This document shows positions 54,227 through 62,626 of a DNA stretch of 64,000 nucleotides, piece by piece. The notes beneath the pieces are model-generated. The model was not told the DNA's origin and ran no database searches. It worked only from the letters and a program-made list of their open reading frames with translations. The stretch covers positions 124,001 to 188,000 of the forward strand of contig BLLK01000072.1 of the NCBI GenBank assembly GCA_021927905.1, in the 5' to 3' direction. Position numbers and translations under genes: made by a program. The first letter of the stretch is position 1. The number at the start of each line of letters is the position of its first letter. This stretch comes from Chaetoceros tenuissimus (Eukaryota > Bacillariophyta > Thalassiosirophyceae > Chaetocerotales > Chaetocerotaceae).

Positions 54227-55867
54227 ATGGCAACGTCGACGTCATCTTCTTCATCCATGTCGTCGTCTGTAATGCCAGTAGGTGCATCGTCCATGAATAC
54301 ACCACAAGTGCCACTTACAATTCCACCAATTGCTCACGCGGTTGGCGGTAGTATTGGTAGTACCATTGGCATGTTACTATTGTATCCTCTTGAAAGGGTG
54401 AGAATTGAAATGCAAGCTCAAGCCACCAACATTGTCAAAGAGGAACAGAAAGATGAGCAAAACGACGAAAGCAGTATACACGATGATGATATACCCACGG
54501 AAAGAATAGAAACCAAAATTGCCAGTGATTCAGACGTAGATAGCCAAGAGGATAAAAAGGAACCACAAAGTATAACATCTACGAAACTAGATATGCAAGA
54601 AGAGAATCATGTAACGTCACCAGTAGATTCACCTTTGCATTCACCGATGGACGATGCAAACTCCAGAGAGTCGTCATTATTTTCATTTGAGGTTTTGTCT
54701 ATCTCAGAAACAAATGAGAAGGAAGAAATAAAAACGGCAGTATCACCAAAAATATTCAAACCTATGAGGGAGACACTATCAAAAACTCCAGTCCAGCAAT
54801 TGACTATACCCTCCATGCCTTCATCATCTTCTTCGTCTTCTTCATCGTCATCCTCGAAAACTAGCAAAATCAATACAGACAGCAATCTAGTTCAAACATA
54901 CAAACAAAAAGAAACATCAGTACTTGAGAAAAAATTGCTCAATTTGTTCAAAAAGTCGACATTGTTGTGTACAATCCATAAACTACACCTTCAAAAAACT
55001 CTCTACAAAGGATCCACACCCATAGCACTGACTCTAGCACTTTCAAACTTTATATTCTTTTACACACTACAGACTTTAAAAAAGGTTTTGAATCAAGAAA
55101 GTGCATCATTCATGACAAGTACCTTGGCGGGTATAGTCAATGTATTACTTACCAACCCTTTTTGGGTAGTCAATTTGCGAAGAGTACAAAAAAGCGGACT
55201 CTCTGATCATTCTATATGGTCTTGTTTTAAAGATATTATTCAAACTGAAGGTTTATCGCAGCTATGGGCTGGTACTGGTGCATCATTGTTGTTGGTTAGT
55301 AATCCTGCAATACAGTATTATGTATATGAAACTTGTAAGTTGGGGCTGTTGAGTTTGAAGCAAGATCCACAGAAGCATAGAGGGATTTTTCAAAACATTA
55401 TCAAGCTGTTTTTTCCATCGTCGCAAATGTTGAATCCACCTGCTGTCAGTGTTTTGAGACCATTGGAAGCATTTGTAATAGGGGCTTTGGCTAAAGCTTT
55501 GGCGACAGTTGCTACGTATCCTTTGCAACTTGCGCAAGTACTCATGAGATTGCAAACGAATGCAAAGGCGAAATTGACAAATAACAAAGATTCATTCAAA
55601 ATAGGTGGCTCCACAACACAGATTCAACGTGGAGGATCATCGACTATGATTCAAGAAAAAGAGAATGATGATGGTCATAAATATGAAGGATTGTTTGATT
55701 GTATGATGAAACTTTACAACAAAGGAGGAGTACGAGCTCTGTACTCGGGCATGGATGCGAAATTGATACAAACAGTTTTGACATCTGCCATAACTTTGCT
55801 TACCTATGAGCAGATATTGGATATTGTTGCTCAAAGCTATTGGAGAGTGAACCATATATCGAACTAG
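54227..55867 (+). CDS. Peroxisomal adenine-nucleotide carrier-like protein (PMP34/SLC25A17 type)
   Basis: 546 residues, nearly twice the usual carrier length. Three carrier repeats are visible: IGMLLLYPLERVRIEMQ in repeat 1, VLLTNPFWVVNLRRVQK in repeat 2, and ALATVATYPLQLAQVLMRLQ in repeat 3. The NPFWVVN and YPLQ variants of the carrier signature are typical of PMP34 and plant PXN, which exchange ATP, CoA or NAD across the peroxisomal membrane. Other support is NPAIQYYVYE and GGVRALYSGMDAKLIQT. A Ser/Glu-rich insert of about 170 residues (about 68-240) lies between helices 1 and 2. A second insert precedes the last signature. The exact substrate is not readable. Confidence 0.88.
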   Translation: MATSTSSSSSMSSSVMPVGASSMNTPQVPLTIPPIAHAVGGSIGSTIGMLLLYPLERVRIEMQAQATNIVKEEQKDEQNDESSIHDDDIPTERIETKIASDSDVDSQEDKKEPQSITSTKLDMQEENHVTSPVDSPLHSPMDDANSRESSLFSFEVLSISETNEKEEIKTAVSPKIFKPMRETLSKTPVQQLTIPSMPSSSSSSSSSSSSKTSKINTDSNLVQTYKQKETSVLEKKLLNLFKKSTLLCTIHKLHLQKTLYKGSTPIALTLALSNFIFFYTLQTLKKVLNQESASFMTSTLAGIVNVLLTNPFWVVNLRRVQKSGLSDHSIWSCFKDIIQTEGLSQLWAGTGASLLLVSNPAIQYYVYETCKLGLLSLKQDPQKHRGIFQNIIKLFFPSSQMLNPPAVSVLRPLEAFVIGALAKALATVATYPLQLAQVLMRLQTNAKAKLTNNKDSFKIGGSTTQIQRGGSSTMIQEKENDDGHKYEGLFDCMMKLYNKGGVRALYSGMDAKLIQTVLTSAITLLTYEQILDIVAQSYWRVNHISN

Positions 55868-55977
55868 CTAAAGTATCATATTTCAAAATCCCACTCTATT
55901 TTTAATTACGAATATATTACAAGTTCAAAGTGATTGATTTAGTCCAGATTGATAGCTGGTGTAAACAAGCTTGTGAA

Positions 55978-57486
55978 CTATTTATCCCCTTTTCGCGGTT
56001 GCTTCTCAATTAAAGAAACTACTTCTCTCGCAACTGTATGAATTGGACAGTTGGAACTCATACCCATGGCGTTTTTCAGGTCGTCAATCAACCTTGTTGC
56101 TTCATGTGAAAATACATATAGATCATTCATCTTGTCCATCATTTCATCTTGCTTAACAGTAAACAAATATGCAAAGTGAACAACAAACCTTCGCAATGTC
56201 ACTGCATTTGCTTTGAGTAAATCTGATGTAATTTCATCACCTTCGTCATCACTTCCGTTCCCATTATTAGAATTTGCAGTCACTTTTGCATTGTATCGTT
56301 GTTCAAATTCAATCAGCCTATTGATTTCTTCCAACGCCTCATGGTCTGTAAGTAGATGCGACCTAGGACTTCCGTCGTCCTTATTTGACGATATTGGAGT
56401 TCTCACTTGATCAAAACCAAAATGTTGGCGACGAATAGTAAGACGTTCTTTTACTGCAGTTGTAAATGCTCCATAGGATTGATAATCTTCATAGCTGAAA
56501 ATTGGCCCTTCCTCCATCTCATCTTGCCATTGTACCACCTTCATCTCCGGCGATGGCTTTTGTGCAATATTTTCACTAGGATTGGAATCAATCTTGACTG
56601 AAGAAACTTGCCTTCGATCATTATTTGGCCACTGTAGTTTCAAGGTTTGAACAGCATTGTCCATTCTTTCTTTTCTTGCTGCAGCACTATTAAGACTGCG
56701 CTTCTTTTTCTTTTTTGATTTCATTTGTTCACTTGACATTATTTCATCTTCACCTACAATGGTACATACTTCATCTACAAAATGTTCCAATCTCGGAACA
56801 TGCTGTGTCACAACCTTTACTAATTTTTGAACAGTGGGCAATACCGACCCTAAATCATTTTCATCAAGACCCAATTCCGCAGCAGTCTGCCTTAAAATCT
56901 CCAAAGCATTATCACTTTCTCCCTTTTGAGGCGTATTGACATATTGCGGCAATGGTGATTTTTTTCGATTGCTCTTTTTCGGACTGAGCTTTCTAGGCAC
57001 AGTCGATGAATTTGTATCCTTTTGATTGAGTACCCCATCTGATTTCCTCGCTGCTGGTTTATAATCTACTTCATTTTCATTATTTTTATTATTCACAGTT
57101 GGCAAAGGCTGTATAGAAGGAAAAGGTACAACAGGGTCGCCATGATCTTGTAATATCCTTGCAGTCAGCGAGGATGGTCTAGAGGAGTAATTACACAATG
57201 GAGTTTTGGGTGTCGATCTATTATTCGCCGCATAACTATTTCGTGAGTAGTTTTCAAAAGTTGACGAAGCAGTCAGTGTATCGTAGTCTGTCGAGTCTGT
57301 ATTTGTTGCAATGGTTGAGCTGAGTGATCTTGATGCGGAAGCAGTATCGTGACTAATCATTACATGAGAATCATGTTTAAGGTTCCAGTTTTTGATTGCA
57401 TTCAACAAATCTGTCGTTTCTTCATCGTCATATTGATACGATTCTAATAAAGATCCTGCATTTGGATCAGCTGGGATATCATTCAT
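55978..57486 (-). CDS. Unknown protein with helical segments, probably cytosolic or nuclear
   Basis: 502 residues from the ATG at 57486; an 80-codon extension above it opens with TTG and has no coding character. The N-terminal half is acidic, Ser/Thr/Asn-rich and disordered. Helical blocks follow: LEILRQTAAELGLDENDLGSV ... VQKLVKVVTQHVPRLEHFVDEV (about 195-260), a basic KSKKKKKRSLNSAAARKER segment (about 262-285), FTTAVKERLTIRRQHF (about 345) and a C-terminal helical domain (about 425-495: LKANAVTLRRFVVHFAYLF ... MNDLYVFSHEATRLIDDL). I do not recognise it. The 3' end lies 110 bp from the carrier gene. Confidence 0.75.
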   Translation of the reverse strand: MNDIPADPNAGSLLESYQYDDEETTDLLNAIKNWNLKHDSHVMISHDTASASRSLSSTIATNTDSTDYDTLTASSTFENYSRNSYAANNRSTPKTPLCNYSSRPSSLTARILQDHGDPVVPFPSIQPLPTVNNKNNENEVDYKPAARKSDGVLNQKDTNSSTVPRKLSPKKSNRKKSPLPQYVNTPQKGESDNALEILRQTAAELGLDENDLGSVLPTVQKLVKVVTQHVPRLEHFVDEVCTIVGEDEIMSSEQMKSKKKKKRSLNSAAARKERMDNAVQTLKLQWPNNDRRQVSSVKIDSNPSENIAQKPSPEMKVVQWQDEMEEGPIFSYEDYQSYGAFTTAVKERLTIRRQHFGFDQVRTPISSNKDDGSPRSHLLTDHEALEEINRLIEFEQRYNAKVTANSNNGNGSDDEGDEITSDLLKANAVTLRRFVVHFAYLFTVKQDEMMDKMNDLYVFSHEATRLIDDLKNAMGMSSNCPIHTVAREVVSLIEKQPRKGDK

Positions 57487-58132
57487 TTTTATATATCTAC
57501 TGTGGTGCTTTGATATGGTATGTTGGCTGATTGAATATTGGAAAAAGTATTCTGAAAAATGTCTATTGAAGCAACCTTGCTGCCTGAAAAAAATTAAAAC
57601 CTGTTTCTTGCACCTATCTCCACTTGCAATCGTTTCGTGCCAACATACACTGTACTGCAAACAATTGAATAAGGAGATACTTCGTTGGAATTCCAACAAG
57701 CAATGTAATTGTAGTAGTTTAATCACACTCCTTCATTGCGCAGCACTGAAAAAATTTGGACCGTGACTTGATTCAAATTTGAGTGTCTTAGAACCAATTT
57801 AGCTATGAATCACGGAAAGCATTTTTCTTCTTTTTCCTTCTCCTCTCTTTTTCTTTTGTGTTGAACAGTCTTATGTTGCATCTTTGAAACGCACGCGCTC
57901 CGCAGTTTCATCATTTGTGAACCAATCATTTTCAATATGAAAATGTCACTTTTCAATGTCTCGTTGATTCTTAACGGCACTTCAAGGAAATGACTGGTCT
58001 TCCTTTTTTCGGAGTGCTTCCCATTTTGGAACAGTTTGGAAATCCACGGTTCCTCTATTGAAGGAATGAATCAGAACACATGCATATCGACCTATAAGTT
58101 AAACCTATTGCCATATATATCGACAATACATT
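57487..58132. promoter_or_regulatory. Shared upstream region of two divergent genes
   Basis: 646 bp between the unknown minus-strand gene and the first paralogue of the pair. No box or repeat stands out. Assigned by position. Confidence 0.4.
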
Positions 58133-58624
58133 ATGAATTTGAATAACCTTAGAACAGTGCTTCAGGATAAAAACTGGGAACGTGAGATACTCAAACCTAA
58201 ACAAAGAGAAGACGAAATGTGGGATTTTTCCTTTGAAGAGCCTCCAGAGCGAAGGGTAAGAATAGACGACGAACCAAACAACAGTTTCGCCGTTGGATCC
58301 AAACCAATCATGTGCCCTCAGAGGAGAGCATCTAGTATATATGAAGACGAGTTAGAAAAGTCAGAGGAAAAGTACTACAACTCCAAAACATGGAATATGT
58401 ACCATAGGATCAATGCAGCTCGGCAGATGCAAAGGCAAATGAAGAGAAGGACCGCTACACGAAGGAGAAGGTCATCCATAGACCATTCTTCTAAATTTGG
58501 AAACAGTAGAGTAACGAGGAGGGACTCTTTTGCTGGATTGCAGAAGAAACAATTGACCAGAATATCTTCCATGGGGGGAGGTGATCAAGATTCCCTAGAT
58601 ACAATGTTTGTTCTTGAGCTGTAG
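58133..58624 (+). CDS. Small basic protein with YYN..W..Y.RI motif, paralogue 1
   Basis: 163 residues. An acidic first half (EMWDFSFEEPPERR) is followed by EEKYYNSKTWNMYHRI (about 80-95), then a very basic stretch with RRxS sites (TRRRRSSID, VTRRDSF) that fit basophilic kinases, and the terminal DTMFVLEL. The order matches its neighbour at 59568: motif EE.YYN..[ST]W.[ML]Y.RI, basic RRRSS cluster, acidic-hydrophobic end ([MV]F.LE[LF]). No known domain. The spacing suggests a regulator with a docking motif and phosphorylation sites, which is inference only. Confidence 0.7.
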   Translation: MNLNNLRTVLQDKNWEREILKPKQREDEMWDFSFEEPPERRVRIDDEPNNSFAVGSKPIMCPQRRASSIYEDELEKSEEKYYNSKTWNMYHRINAARQMQRQMKRRTATRRRRSSIDHSSKFGNSRVTRRDSFAGLQKKQLTRISSMGGGDQDSLDTMFVLEL

Positions 58625-59567
58625 ATGAACACACTTTTTCAGCTGCGTATTATTAGAGATTAGAGCATATAAATTGCATATGCATTATTACACCATGAAC
58701 AACGAAAGATGATAATCTTGCACATAACTAGATAGAAATTGAATATAGAGAGCATGTAGAATATTCATGCATTGTAGGCTACACATTACGCTAACACATA
58801 AAATAGAAAATGTGATCAGAAAATTTCTCCTTTTACCACCTACTGCACATCATCAAAGAATAGATATGATGATACTTATAGAATGACTTTAAATGTATCA
58901 TGAAAAAGTTTGAAACAAATGAATAAATAGAAATTTCATCAATGAAACACCAGCCACGTAGTTATCATTCTTCTACATTAATGCTAAAGCCCAATCCTTA
59001 CAAAATTGCATTCTGATACATCATTCTTTGCCAGCCTTTAGATTCCAACTTACGGATAGCGACTTATTCATTGAGGATGAATCACCACAAATCATAAAAC
59101 CTGATGAGTTCTAAGTATGTGAAGGGAGGGTCTGGCCGTTGAGCCGGCTTCCTTGTCACATCATCACCATCCCCTCACGTTTGCCTTCTCAAACTTCGAG
59201 AAATGTCTGAAATAATTCTCCCGAAATGAAAATGACTCTGAAAAATAAAAGATGAATAAGTACCAGTTACTGGTAATGAGAAACGTAATCATAATGTATT
59301 TCTTGGTTTCAGTATGAAGTGCGTCTTTTTATTGTCATAACTCAAAACCGCCAAGATTTTTACACACAATTGATCATTGATTGCTGATTGGAGAACGCTT
59401 TCATCCAAAAACAATGTCTAATGTCGCTCGGAAAAACTACAATTTCATTCAGGAACATTCCCCATGTGACAAGAACCTTTCGGGTCAAGTAGCCTCTATC
59501 TCATAGTTAAAGAGGTGAAACTGTAACACCTGGGGACTACAATAATACCACTTACTTAAATCCTCAA
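58625..59567. other. Intergenic region between the two paralogues
   Basis: 943 bp without a supported gene. A GC-rich patch (about 59119-59178) can fold: outer arms GTGAAGGG / CCCCTCAC with an inner GGCCG / GCCGG region. It may be a structured RNA or a relic; evidence is weak. Confidence 0.45.
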
Positions 59568-60164
59568 ATGACTGAGAATACAAGCTGGAGAAGTTGTTTC
59601 GACGATCGAATGAAAGCAGGTAGAGGAAATGATCGCAGTAGTTTTGCAGTAAGAAAAGAGAGGGAAATGAATCAACAAAATAGAGAACATGAAACCAATC
59701 GTGACAGCTTTGGTGTGGTGGTCAAAATGAAAGGCGTGAAATCAGCTTTGTTGACACCAGATATCGCAATCGCAAGAGCTGTATCAACTCCAATCAAGTG
59801 CCCATCACCGTCGTTTGCAGATATGAATAGAGACGAAAGTATAAAACAGGAAGAGGAATATTACAATAATAGAAGTTGGAAATTGTATAATCGGATCACC
59901 ACTAACAAGAATAAAAAGCGAGAACAAAAGGGTAAAGCAATAAAAGCAGTACGCCGACGCTCTAGTATTTTGAACGTGGAATCTAGTCCTGATAGATTTC
60001 GTCGGCAGCAACAACGAAGACGCTCATCAGTTGCCACGCAACAACGGAGACGATCATCAACTGCATCGTCGTCTTTTCTCCCAAATATGCAATATGAGAG
60101 TAGAAGGTCATCCATGGCTTCCACAACATCAGTTGAGAAAGGAGTATTTAATTTAGAATTTTGA
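59568..60164 (+). CDS. Small basic protein with YYN..W..Y.RI motif, paralogue 2
   Basis: 198 residues. EEEYYNNRSWKLYNRI (about 98-113) matches the motif of the upstream neighbour, followed by many RRRSS clusters (VRRRSSIL, QRRRSSVA, SRRSSMAS) and the terminal GVFNLEF. The N-terminal half is charged and differs from paralogue 1 apart from a CPSPSFADM / CPQRRASS region before the motif. Both genes lie on the same strand about 940 bp apart, consistent with an old tandem duplication. Function unknown. Ser clusters after Arg suggest PKA/CaMK-type phosphorylation. Confidence 0.7.
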   Translation: MTENTSWRSCFDDRMKAGRGNDRSSFAVRKEREMNQQNREHETNRDSFGVVVKMKGVKSALLTPDIAIARAVSTPIKCPSPSFADMNRDESIKQEEEYYNNRSWKLYNRITTNKNKKREQKGKAIKAVRRRSSILNVESSPDRFRRQQQRRRSSVATQQRRRSSTASSSFLPNMQYESRRSSMASTTSVEKGVFNLEF

Positions 60165-60727
60165 GTTTTAGATCTGTAGGCCATTCTACTAGTACATAGT
60201 TTATATAAAAGTAATATCATTTCTTTTCATAGTTTTTGGATATTGAAGTTTTTCCTAGCTAATAGCTAACGATGGACGAGTACCTTTGAGGTCTTTCAGC
60301 TTGTCAACCAGTGTATGTAGTTGCGACAATGACGTCATGGTAAATGCAATATGAAAATGAGTCAGTATGGTAGCTAGAGCTAGCCAATTTCATTAGCTTT
60401 CATTAAAGAATAAGAAATCTGTGATGTCTTTTTTCTTTGAGTTTGAGAATTTTTTGCACTGCTGTTGGGTTTGTTCCAAAAGAGGGAGAAGTAATTAAAC
60501 TTCACATATTTTTCCGGAATCAAGTCAGAGTTGAAGAGAGGAATATCCATAAACTGAATTGACATAGAATTTAGACCGATTCTCCGCTTCAACTTAAAAC
60601 TGCATACTGGCTCATAATAATCAACTTCTCATGGGAAGGCGTCTAAGTTAGTAAGTAGGTGGTAAGAGCAATCAACGAGTCAGTTAGAATAGTTAGCCAT
60701 TTACAAAGTGAGACCTCTCAAGTTATA
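60165..60727. other. Intergenic region before the retroelement
   Basis: About 560 bp without a supported gene. It contains a perfect TGACGTCA (60330-60337) with no gene start nearby to give it meaning. Confidence 0.5.
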
Positions 60728-61201
60728 CTTGACAAAGGGGGGTAGGGGGGACGCAGTCCCACCTCACCTCAAGTTCCAGATAAACGGGAGTAAAATCAAA
60801 TTTGAATTCTTCACATTTCGTAGATACTTTCTTTGAACTCTTATAAGAGTGAGGGAAGAGAACATTCTATGGTTTCTCCACTCCGAGCATACAATCGAAA
60901 TGAATCTCATATATGTTTGAAGTTTCACAGTAAACCTAGAACCTCAACGCCACGATGTGAGCTTGCTGCAAAAGGAGATGGCGCTATGTCACTTCTCCAC
61001 AAGCTCAACATCCTCTAACGTGCAATCCAGCACTTTCGAACTTCAGATCAAGAATTTACTACTTGAAAGACAATAATAAAATCAATGTCTTCCGGAAGAC
61101 CTTGATCTCTCCCCCTCATCATTCCCTACCTCACAATGCTTTCTGCTTCAATGTCGGTCTCAACAATAGGAATCCATCGTCTGTGCTCAGATTGGGTCCT
61201 A
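60728..61201 (-). repeat. Presumed 3' terminal non-coding part of the DIRS-like element
   Basis: 474 bases between the recombinase stop and the G-run block. In DIRS elements this place holds terminal and internal complementary repeats. Partner repeats cannot be tested because the other end is outside the window. Confidence 0.4.
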
Positions 61202-62626
61202 CTACATTGCAGCAGAAAAGGCTAGATGGGCAGGTAATGCGACGCGAATATCCAGGTAAAGTTGACTCATAGGCAGATTCTTCTTTCCTCTGGATGTTTG
61301 CATCGATCTCCATCTGTTGTTGGTATCAATCACGACCTGACTGAGTTGCATGTTTGTAGCTCTTGCTGTGGCACCTCGTCTCAAGGATCTATACACATGA
61401 AATTCACTCTCCACACTGAGGCCTTCTGGGACTACTCCTTTCTCTTGAAGAATCTTCAACAATCCATGCAACTCCTTCTCTAATACTTTTGTGCTGAGCA
61501 CATAACCGTTCTCATCGCATATGGCTGGACTAGGATCACCGACGTCCCTTCCTTCTAGTCTAAGGATCATTGCAAGTCGATCCAACCATTTTCTGATCTG
61601 AATTCCACTCTTAGTGACAGCTACCAACGCTAGTAGAACGTTTCTTTCTCCTATTTCATTTTTGAATCGTCCCATAAGAGGTACCAGCACGTGCTGTGTA
61701 GACTCAACTCTTCCAGCATCTATTCTCCTGCAGAACTCTGTTGCTTCTACCAGCATTATTTCACCTCCTCTAAGAGCTGCACAAAATCCTACCACAAGTA
61801 CTGCGGCAATCATGACCGCCATTCTTCTCTCTTCCTTAGACGTACTAGTACGTTGCACTCTCAACTCCAGTAATTCCAACATTGCTAGCATTGCTTCCAC
61901 TGAAAGAGCTGCGTCTTGTGATGTAGAATTTCCCATCCGGGATTCACAACCCTTGCTGAATAGTTGAAACCATTTGGTATGCATAGGAGATTTGTCCATA
62001 TGAAAAACTCTTCCTCTCTGATCCGTGAAAGCCACATTGCTGAGCAGTCCATTTATACTGCCTGAATGTATGTTCTCTCTCAATGAACGTATTTTTCGAA
62101 TAGTGTCAAACTGACAGTAGTTTCTTCCCTTTTGACCCTTGTCTAATGATTTCCACAACATCAACATGGCCGTTTCTACTCCAGAACAGTCTTCAATTGG
62201 CCAAGGTCCCATCTTGTCCCTTGAAACTAACAACCCTAAGTCAGAAGACATTTTCTTCAGCTGTAGCATTTGACCATAAGCACTAGACACGGTAGAAGAG
62301 TCTCTACCCCATAACATATCAAGATTTGCACGACGAATCAAATTCAATGCTATTTCATCGCTGGGAGAGTGCGGGTTAGGATTTCTCAGATACAGGTTCA
62401 TGAAGCAACAATTGTCACATTGAAATGGAGCCAGAAAAGAATCTCCTGGTCTAGCATGATTGAAACGGTTTGAGTCGCTTGTTTTCTTCCACTTTGCTCC
62501 TTCGTCGTTTTCCGGTAGCTTTCGATGAAATTCTAGGCTCCCCTGATATACGTAGCACTCGCAGCACCAACTCATCTGACATTCCTTGCAGCCTTCTTGG
62601 GAGATTCCAAAGTTCCCGCAAAACAT
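61202..62626 (-). CDS. DIRS-type tyrosine recombinase
   Basis: 474 residues from an ATG at 62626, overlapping the pol frame by 176 bases. The N-terminal part has several Cys pairs (CKECQMSWCCEC, CDNCC) that may form a zinc knuckle. A core-binding region follows (IALNLIRRANLDMLWGRDSSTVSSAYGQML). The catalytic domain shows FCAALRGGEIML with the first Arg, then VYRSLRRGATARATN in the place of box II (HxxR written here as YRSLRR), and a late Tyr (SQLYLDIRVAL) as candidate nucleophile. The frame has no internal stop, so the element may be recent. Tyrosine recombinases join the circular DNA copy to the genome. Confidence 0.8.
   Translation of the reverse strand: MFCGNFGISQEGCKECQMSWCCECYVYQGSLEFHRKLPENDEGAKWKKTSDSNRFNHARPGDSFLAPFQCDNCCFMNLYLRNPNPHSPSDEIALNLIRRANLDMLWGRDSSTVSSAYGQMLQLKKMSSDLGLLVSRDKMGPWPIEDCSGVETAMLMLWKSLDKGQKGRNYCQFDTIRKIRSLRENIHSGSINGLLSNVAFTDQRGRVFHMDKSPMHTKWFQLFSKGCESRMGNSTSQDAALSVEAMLAMLELLELRVQRTSTSKEERRMAVMIAAVLVVGFCAALRGGEIMLVEATEFCRRIDAGRVESTQHVLVPLMGRFKNEIGERNVLLALVAVTKSGIQIRKWLDRLAMILRLEGRDVGDPSPAICDENGYVLSTKVLEKELHGLLKILQEKGVVPEGLSVESEFHVYRSLRRGATARATNMQLSQVVIDTNNRWRSMQTSRGKKNLPMSQLYLDIRVALPAHLAFSAAM

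Noticed and set aside
60330-60337. Perfect TGACGTCA, similar to cAMP/CO2-responsive elements known in diatoms
   Set aside because: It lies downstream of one gene and far from any start; a single 8-base match is expected by chance.
61063-61272. Plus-strand frame of 69 codons at the recombinase 3' end
   Set aside because: Antisense to the recombinase C-terminus and element 3' sequence; no domain.
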